From Lathyrus oleraceus (lineage: Eukaryota; Streptophyta; Magnoliopsida; Fabales; Fabaceae): a DNA stretch of 64,000 bases. Shown here one piece after another: positions 59,034 to 64,000 of this stretch (the first letter of the stretch is position 1; every line of letters starts with the position of its first letter). The DNA lies in the NCBI RefSeq assembly GCF_024323335.1, contig NC_066583.1, positions 18,584,665 through 18,648,664 of the forward strand, in the 5' to 3' direction. The notes beneath the pieces are model-generated. The model did no database searches, had not been told where the DNA came from, and saw only the letters and a program-made list of their open reading frames with translations. Position numbers and translations under genes: made by a program.

Positions 59034-59038
59034 GGAAG

Positions 59039-60140
59039 ATGTCTTGGTTCAAGGATCCATGCTTGTGATAAGTGGGTTGAGTGTTCTCCAAAGAATGACT
59101 TAAAAAATGAAAAGCAAAAGCAATACTAACTTCTAACTCATTAACAACTAACATTTAATTTCAAGTCCTTTACTTTTAATGCACTTATTTTTAAGCTTTA
59201 TTCATTTGCCATTATACATACCATTCTAATTGTTTATGTTAATGTCATTTTCACTTTGTCCATTGGACCATATTTTGTGATATATTTTGCTTGTGTATAT
59301 TGTGTTTGTTTGTATGGCCTTTGGCCATTAATGTACATAATAAGAATAAAAAACCCTAAAAAACTTCTTGTGTGGACTGTTGGTATGATCTGCGGTAATT
59401 GGACTTAGAATTTAGGCAACATTCCCTATGCAAAGGACTTGGCCAATGCCAACTTTCATGTAACCAAGTGCTTGCAAAATCTCTCCCTCCTTTAAAAAAC
59501 TTCTTTGTTTGTACTTGTTTTTTTTTAACTTAGACTCTTTGCAAATTAGAAACTTTGGCTTTATGCCATTGCATTTTTAAACTTCTTTTCTTAAATCAAA
59601 CTTGTAAATAAACTTAACTATACTTGATTTAAAATTTTCAAAAGTCAAAAAGAACTAACTCATTCGAACAATTTCTAGGTCCTTGTGCCTTTCAAACTTA
59701 ATTTTTTATTATAAGCAATGCATCCACTTTGAAATTTATATCACGAACTACGAGGTTTTGATCCCTCATTTTTATGTTGGTACGTAGGCACAAGTCCGAA
59801 GGTCTTGTTAAACACAAAAATATAATTAATGAATTCTTGTCTCATTCCCCCGTTCTATTTGTTTGTAAACATCATTTTGTACAAAATACATATGCACACA
59901 AAAAAGGGTTCCCTAGGAGTACCTAGGACACTTTGGGTGCTAACACCTTTCCTCTGTGTAACCAACCCCCTTACCTGTAATCTCTGGCATTTTATTAGTT
60001 TTGATTTGAAAACTTCTTATTTTTTGGGTCTTGTTCGTACTTTTCCCTTTTCCCTTGGAAACAATAAAAGTGCGGTGGCGACTCTTGTTATTTGATGTTT
60101 TGCTTACCCATAGCTTGATGATCATGTATTTACCGCTACA
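59039..60140 (+). mobile_element. Ogre-like 5' LTR, right portion
   Basis: Continues the LTR from 25401. Contains the U5 block TACGTAGGCA (59781-59790) with its hairpin and ends TTTACCGCTACA. The LTR end precedes a PBS, so this is the 5' LTR of the element carrying ORF1 at 61017. Confidence 0.75.
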
Positions 60141-60149
60141 GAAATTAAG

Positions 60150-60167
60150 TGGAGACTCTGCTAAGGA
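60150..60167 (+). other. Degenerate primer-binding site
   Basis: TGGAGACTCTGCTAAGGA differs at three positions from the tRNA-Arg type site at 46194. The mutations agree with an older element. Confidence 0.7.
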
Positions 60168-61016
60168 GTAGTCTCCAGTGGGTTTAGCCTAGTTTTTTGT
60201 GTGTATATAATTGTATATATATGTGATGTATGTATATTTGTTTGTGTAATATAATCTGCTTTTTGTGCTTGGTAATCTCTGAGTGGTGATATAAGTTCTA
60301 ACCCGAACTTGAGTGCAATTAAGATAAGAGGATGGTATAGTCATGTTTGACTTATGCAGAGTAGTCCTTAACAAGTTGACTTGAGATCCATCTGCCTAGT
60401 GGAGACCCTTTTGGATTTGGAAATGTCACACAAGTATTTGTGGTTAGGCATTACTATCTCGAATTTGGGTCCGAGAAGTTGAGGACCGTAGAACATTTAC
60501 CCCCTCTTGGCCTATTTAGGACATAGTGCAGAGACGGTTCAAGTGTAGACTTGATAACAGTTGCTACGCGATACTACACTCAGATGAGTTTCTCTTGAGA
60601 ATATTATGGGTCGATGAGTCAGTCATCTTAACCTGTAATATCCGATAGATGGAATTAAGACTCTAGGAACTTTTTAGAACACGACCTACAGGTTTTATCC
60701 TTAGTTCACTCCTTCGGGATGGTTCTTACCCAGATTCCATCCTCGTGACTCACAACAAACCCTTGATTCTTGGTTGATCCAATCAAGTTTTGTCAATATC
60801 AATGGAACTTGGGTGTTGATAAGGTGAAAACCATAATCCACCAAAATGGATGATTGATCTTGACAATGAATTGATTCATCCCTTGACATTTATTTGTTTG
60901 CCTTGTGTGTGATCCCTTATTTGTGATTTTTGCATTCATGCATTCATGTGCATCATAACATTCATCACTCAAAAATTTCAAGGAACTGAGATGCTATTTG
61001 CAAATATTTTCAAACC
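60168..61016 (+). mobile_element. Ogre leader before ORF1
   Basis: Non-coding leader between PBS and ORF1. No gene or repeat of note. Confidence 0.6.
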
Positions 61017-61826
61017 ATGGATTATGGACGAAGGAACACTAAGAAGTATAATTTCAGATGTCCTGACTTGAAAGAGTTAAGGAAGCTAGCATCTTTTGTA
61101 TTAGATCCATTGGACTTCAAACAACGTCATGGGAAGCTTCTGTCTATCTTGCCTGCTGATGTGATTGAAGGACTCTTGAGTGTGTTGGTTCAGTTCTATG
61201 ACCCTCTCCACCGTTGCTTCACTTTTCCTGATTATCAGTTTGTGCCTATGTTGGAGGAGTATGCCCATCTCTTAGGGATACCTATTTCTAGTAGAGTTCC
61301 ATTTAGTGAATTAGAAGAGATTCCCAGATATCATCTTATTGCTGGAGCTCTTCACTTGAAGAAGTCTGAAATAGAGGCTCATTGGGCGAAGAAAGGAGGA
61401 TTGTTTGGGTTGCCATCTGATTTCCTCATAAAGGAAGCTACTGCCTTTGCTCAAGTCGGTAGTATGGACACCTTTGAATCTATCTTTGTGTTGCTCATTT
61501 ATGGATTAGCTTTGTTCCCTAACATTGACGGTTTTGTTGATGTTAACGCCATTAGAATCTCTTTGATTGGGAATCTTATGCCTACTCTGTTAGGTGGTAT
61601 GTACTTCTCTTTGCATCTAAGGAATTCTAAAGGTGGAGTAACTATTGTCTGTTGCATCCCTCTTCTGTACAAGTGGTTTATTTCACAGTTGCCTCAGACG
61701 CCTGCTTTTGTGGAGAACAAACAATGTCTACGGTGGTCTCAGAGACTTATGTCTCTCACTAATGATGATATAGTTTGGTATGATCCTTCTTTGAGCAGTT
61801 TGGAGATTATTGATAGTTTGGTATGA
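61017..61826 (+). CDS. Ogre ORF1 protein (DUF7745-like), 3'-truncated
   Basis: An open frame of 269 codons from MDYGRRNTKKYNFRCPDLKELRKL. Ogre elements carry such an ORF1 between leader and gag; its function is unknown. Recognisable blocks are LYRCFTFPDYQ-type (HRCFTFPDYQFVPMLEEYAHLLGIP), GLPSDFLIKEATAFAQ, ALFPNIDGFVDVNAI, PLLYKWFISQLPQTPAF and RWSQRLMSLTNDDIVWYDPSL. It aligns throughout with the minus-strand copy at 62650-63990, which continues with a coiled-coil C-terminus. Here the C-terminal part is lost at an inversion breakpoint near 61824. No internal stops up to there. Confidence 0.85.
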   Translation: MDYGRRNTKKYNFRCPDLKELRKLASFVLDPLDFKQRHGKLLSILPADVIEGLLSVLVQFYDPLHRCFTFPDYQFVPMLEEYAHLLGIPISSRVPFSELEEIPRYHLIAGALHLKKSEIEAHWAKKGGLFGLPSDFLIKEATAFAQVGSMDTFESIFVLLIYGLALFPNIDGFVDVNAIRISLIGNLMPTLLGGMYFSLHLRNSKGGVTIVCCIPLLYKWFISQLPQTPAFVENKQCLRWSQRLMSLTNDDIVWYDPSLSSLEIIDSLV

Positions 61827-61832
61827 TCCTTC
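61771..61832. other. Inversion breakpoint with a 19-bp direct repeat
   Basis: TAGTTTGGTATGATCCTTC occurs at 61771-61789 inside ORF1 and again at 61814-61832 exactly where plus-strand ORF1 meets minus-strand gag. The second copy reads as ORF1 up to the junction and gag (KIPVK) after it. Confidence 0.8.
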
Positions 61833-62510
61833 ACTGGAATCTTGACATTAGGCACTAGACACAGCTCGACGGCACTCTTACCAAATAAATCATTCCCTCT
61901 TAGGGTCTTCAATTCCTTGCGTAGCTCCAGAAACGGATCCTTCATCTTATCCATCTTCTCATAAACACCTGGGCCTTCAGACGACTTAGAGTTGTAAATG
62001 GTATCCTCGACACGAGGCAGAGTATGAACAATAGGAGGAACATTGACATGATCGGGCTAGATGCTGACACAGAAGCAAATGTTGGCGCGTGCCCTTCAGG
62101 CACAAAATTTGGTGGCATTCCCCACAGGAACCCAACAGGCATGGAAGGAACAGACTGGCTAGAAATGACAGGCATAGATGACGAAGCAATCTCTGAAATG
62201 ATAGTCCTCCGAGGAGGAGGAGTTGCAGGAGGTGGAGACAGTTGGTTCTGAGCAACAATCATAGACTCTATCAAGGCTGTGAGTCTGGAAATCTCATCCT
62301 TCAGCTCTTTGTTCTCTTGTTTAAGGTGCTCCATTCTCTTCAATCGATTAGCTTGGGTGTTATAGTGATGAGTCGGCTTGGCTGATACACAGAAGAAGAA
62401 TTGATAAGACACCTGGCGGAAGAAACCTGTTATGCAAATAATGCATGAAATGCAATGTTTTTTATTGTTTTTAATTTCAAGGAAAATATGAAGTCTCATT
62501 TGCAAATATT
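61826..62510 (-). pseudogene. Ogre gag N-terminal part (second element)
   Basis: Minus strand: ANRLKRMEHLKQENKELKDEISRLTAL (coiled coil), a Pro-rich stretch, PVGFLWGMPPNFVPEGHAPTF. After a frameshift near 62035 it continues PRVEDTIYNSKSSEGPGVYEKM, then DKMKDPFLELRKELKTLRG and ELCLVPNVKIPVK, where it stops at the breakpoint. Capsid and later domains are lost. This is the gag start of an Ogre element pointing left. Confidence 0.85.
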
Positions 62511-62649
62511 TTCAATTAGTAATAACAATTATCAATAATAACAATCCAATTGACCAATAAAAACTCTTTTTACTCATAAAATTTGGAAGGATTATACTGA
62601 GTACAATTTCAGAAACCAAAATATAAATACAAGAGAGAAGGAAACTATC
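62511..62649 (-). mobile_element. Spacer between ORF1 and gag (second Ogre)
   Basis: AT-rich non-coding spacer of the size expected between ORF1 and gag in Ogre. Confidence 0.5.
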
Positions 62650-63990
62650 AGCCTAAGGATCCCTAGCAACTGCATCAAATTATCTGGATATGGGAGCATA
62701 TTTCCTTCGGATGCATTGAATCTCTGACTCAAAGGATGTCTTCATTTGAGCCTTCTCAAGGACAAGCTAATCAACAATCTTCTTCCAAACACCGGAAGGC
62801 TGAGACATACTAGAGGCAACTAAACCCTTTGGCTCTCTCTTCCTCTTCACTGCACGATCCTCGAGAATCTCAATAAGCACATCTTTGTCTTTCGACTCAA
62901 GCTGCAACTCCTTATACTTTCGGTTCAAAGCATGGAACTGCTCTTTCCACAAGTCTCTCTCTGGCTTCATCTTGGAAAATGCGTCTTCTAACTCCTATAC
63001 ATCTTGGTTAGGGAGAGTTGATGGCTCAGACACAACCACAAACATAGGTCTCTTGCAAGCGTATGACATCTTGAGCTCAAAAGCTCTCTTCTTCTCCCAA
63101 ATAGTGTAAGCTTCCAAAGCTACACAGTTGCATGGACCAAGCTCGAATCTTCATTTCCTATGCACATTATGGCAAGCACACACCATTCTACTCTTCAAAA
63201 GTTTGGGATCTTTACCCTCTTGATAAAATAGACCCTCTAACTTAATGTTATTAGGCTTATCTCTCAAGGGGAACCCAAGTTGGCGACGGGTCAATGTTGG
63301 GTTGTAATTGATTCCTCCTTGGGTACCAATTAGAGGCACGTTAGAGAACTCACCACAACTGTGAATAATGTCCAAACTACCCAATGCAGAATCATACCAA
63401 ACAATATCATCATTAGTGAGAGACATAAGTCTCTGGGACCACCGTAGACATTGTCGGTTCTCCATGAAAACAGGCGTCTGAGGCAAGTGCAAAATAAACC
63501 ACTTGTACAGAAGAGGAGCACAACAAAAAATAGTCCCACCACCTTTAGAATTCCCTAAATGCAAAGAGAAATACGTGTCACCCAACCGAGTCGGAACAGG
63601 ATTCCCGATTAAGAAGATTTTAATGGCATTAACATCAACAAAACTGTCAATGTTAGGGAACAAAGCTAGACCATAGACGACTAATACAAAGATAGCTTCA
63701 AAAGCATCCATGTTACCAGCTTGAGCAAAAGCAGTAGCCCTACCAATGAGAAAATCAGAAGTCAACCCCATAATTCCTCATTTTCTCACCAAATTAACAT
63801 CAATCTCAGATTTCTTCAAATGAAGAGCTTCGACTATGACATGAGATCTAGGGACCTCCTCCAATCCACTAAAAGATACCTTGTCAGACACGGGTATACC
63901 CAAGAGATGGGCATACTCCTCTAACATAGGCACAAGATGATAGTCAGGAAAAGTGAAGCACCGATAAAGAGTAGAACTGAACCAAAACAC
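62650..63990 (-). pseudogene. Ogre ORF1 (DUF7745-like), second copy
   Basis: One continuous minus-strand frame from the right edge (RCFTFPDYHLVPMLEEYAHLLGIP) through GLTSDFLIGRATAFAQ, ALFPNIDSFVDVNAI, RWSQRLMSLTNDDIVWYDSAL, RQLGFPLRDKP and a charged coiled-coil C-terminus (KEQFHALNRKYKELQLESKD) to about 62650. Stops near 63776, 63148, 62995 and 62764 interrupt it without frame change. The N-terminus lies beyond the window. It shows the natural C-terminus missing from the copy at 61017. Confidence 0.85.
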
Positions 63991-64000
63991 TCAGAAGTCC

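Overview
The window is nuclear DNA from a plant, most probably a legume of the pea/vetch tribe (Fabeae). No bacterial gene organisation is present. Coding potential is almost entirely LTR-retrotransposon derived. The dominant family is Ogre-like Ty3/gypsy (Tat lineage): LTRs start TGTAACACC or similar, the primer-binding site TGGCGACTCTGCTGGGGA matches a tRNA-Arg type, a DUF7745-like ORF1 is present, an intron lies between protease and RT, and the 3' UTRs are long and hypervariable. Such elements are extremely abundant in Fabeae. The species call is inference.

Left part (1-12.3 kb): an AT-rich island holds the only credible host gene, a five-exon AT-hook/PPC (AHL) gene at 8485-11133. All splice junctions agree in phase and encode 250 aa. 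Two broken paralogues flank it: copy A (846-1600), cut in exon 3 by a Ty1/copia LTR, and copy C (12005-12340), of which only intron 1 and exon 2 remain. A decayed RTE-type LINE, a foldback element, and an antisense copia gag with its LTR lie between.

12.3-21 kb: remains of a Tat-lineage gypsy element on the minus strand (integrase tail 16600-17135) with an antisense plant-mobile-domain gene (13377-16523) that has its own TATA box and splice sites. A plus-strand retroelement 3' UTR and an LTR (18737 onward) follow.

21-60 kb: a layered nest. An Ogre-like LTR (21085-25401 and 59039-60140) holds a Helitron-like insertion (24103-25177). It is split by a 33.6 kb Ogre unit (25402-59033, target duplication GGAAG). 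The left LTR of that unit is itself split by an 11.7 kb minus-strand element (26352-38051, target duplication GATCC). The 11.7 kb element has nearly identical LTRs and an intact gag-protease ORF, but lacks the RT core and most of integrase, so it looks like a recently mobilised non-autonomous derivative. The outer unit is a chimera: long LTR, a 3' UTR, a shorter complete LTR with primer-binding site, deleted gag-pol, another 3' UTR, long LTR.

60-64 kb: Ogre leader and ORF1 on the plus strand, joined at an inversion breakpoint to gag and ORF1 of a second Ogre on the minus strand.

Main hunt result: the Ogre-type elements carry several classes of short stem-loops in which loop or flank is invariant while the stem changes with compensation. 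These are a four-hairpin cassette just after integrase (three copies), a U5 hairpin after TACGTAGGCA, and two kinds of 3' UTR arrays with fixed loops and variable stems. Their 3' UTRs also carry many copies of a motif complementary to their own primer-binding site.
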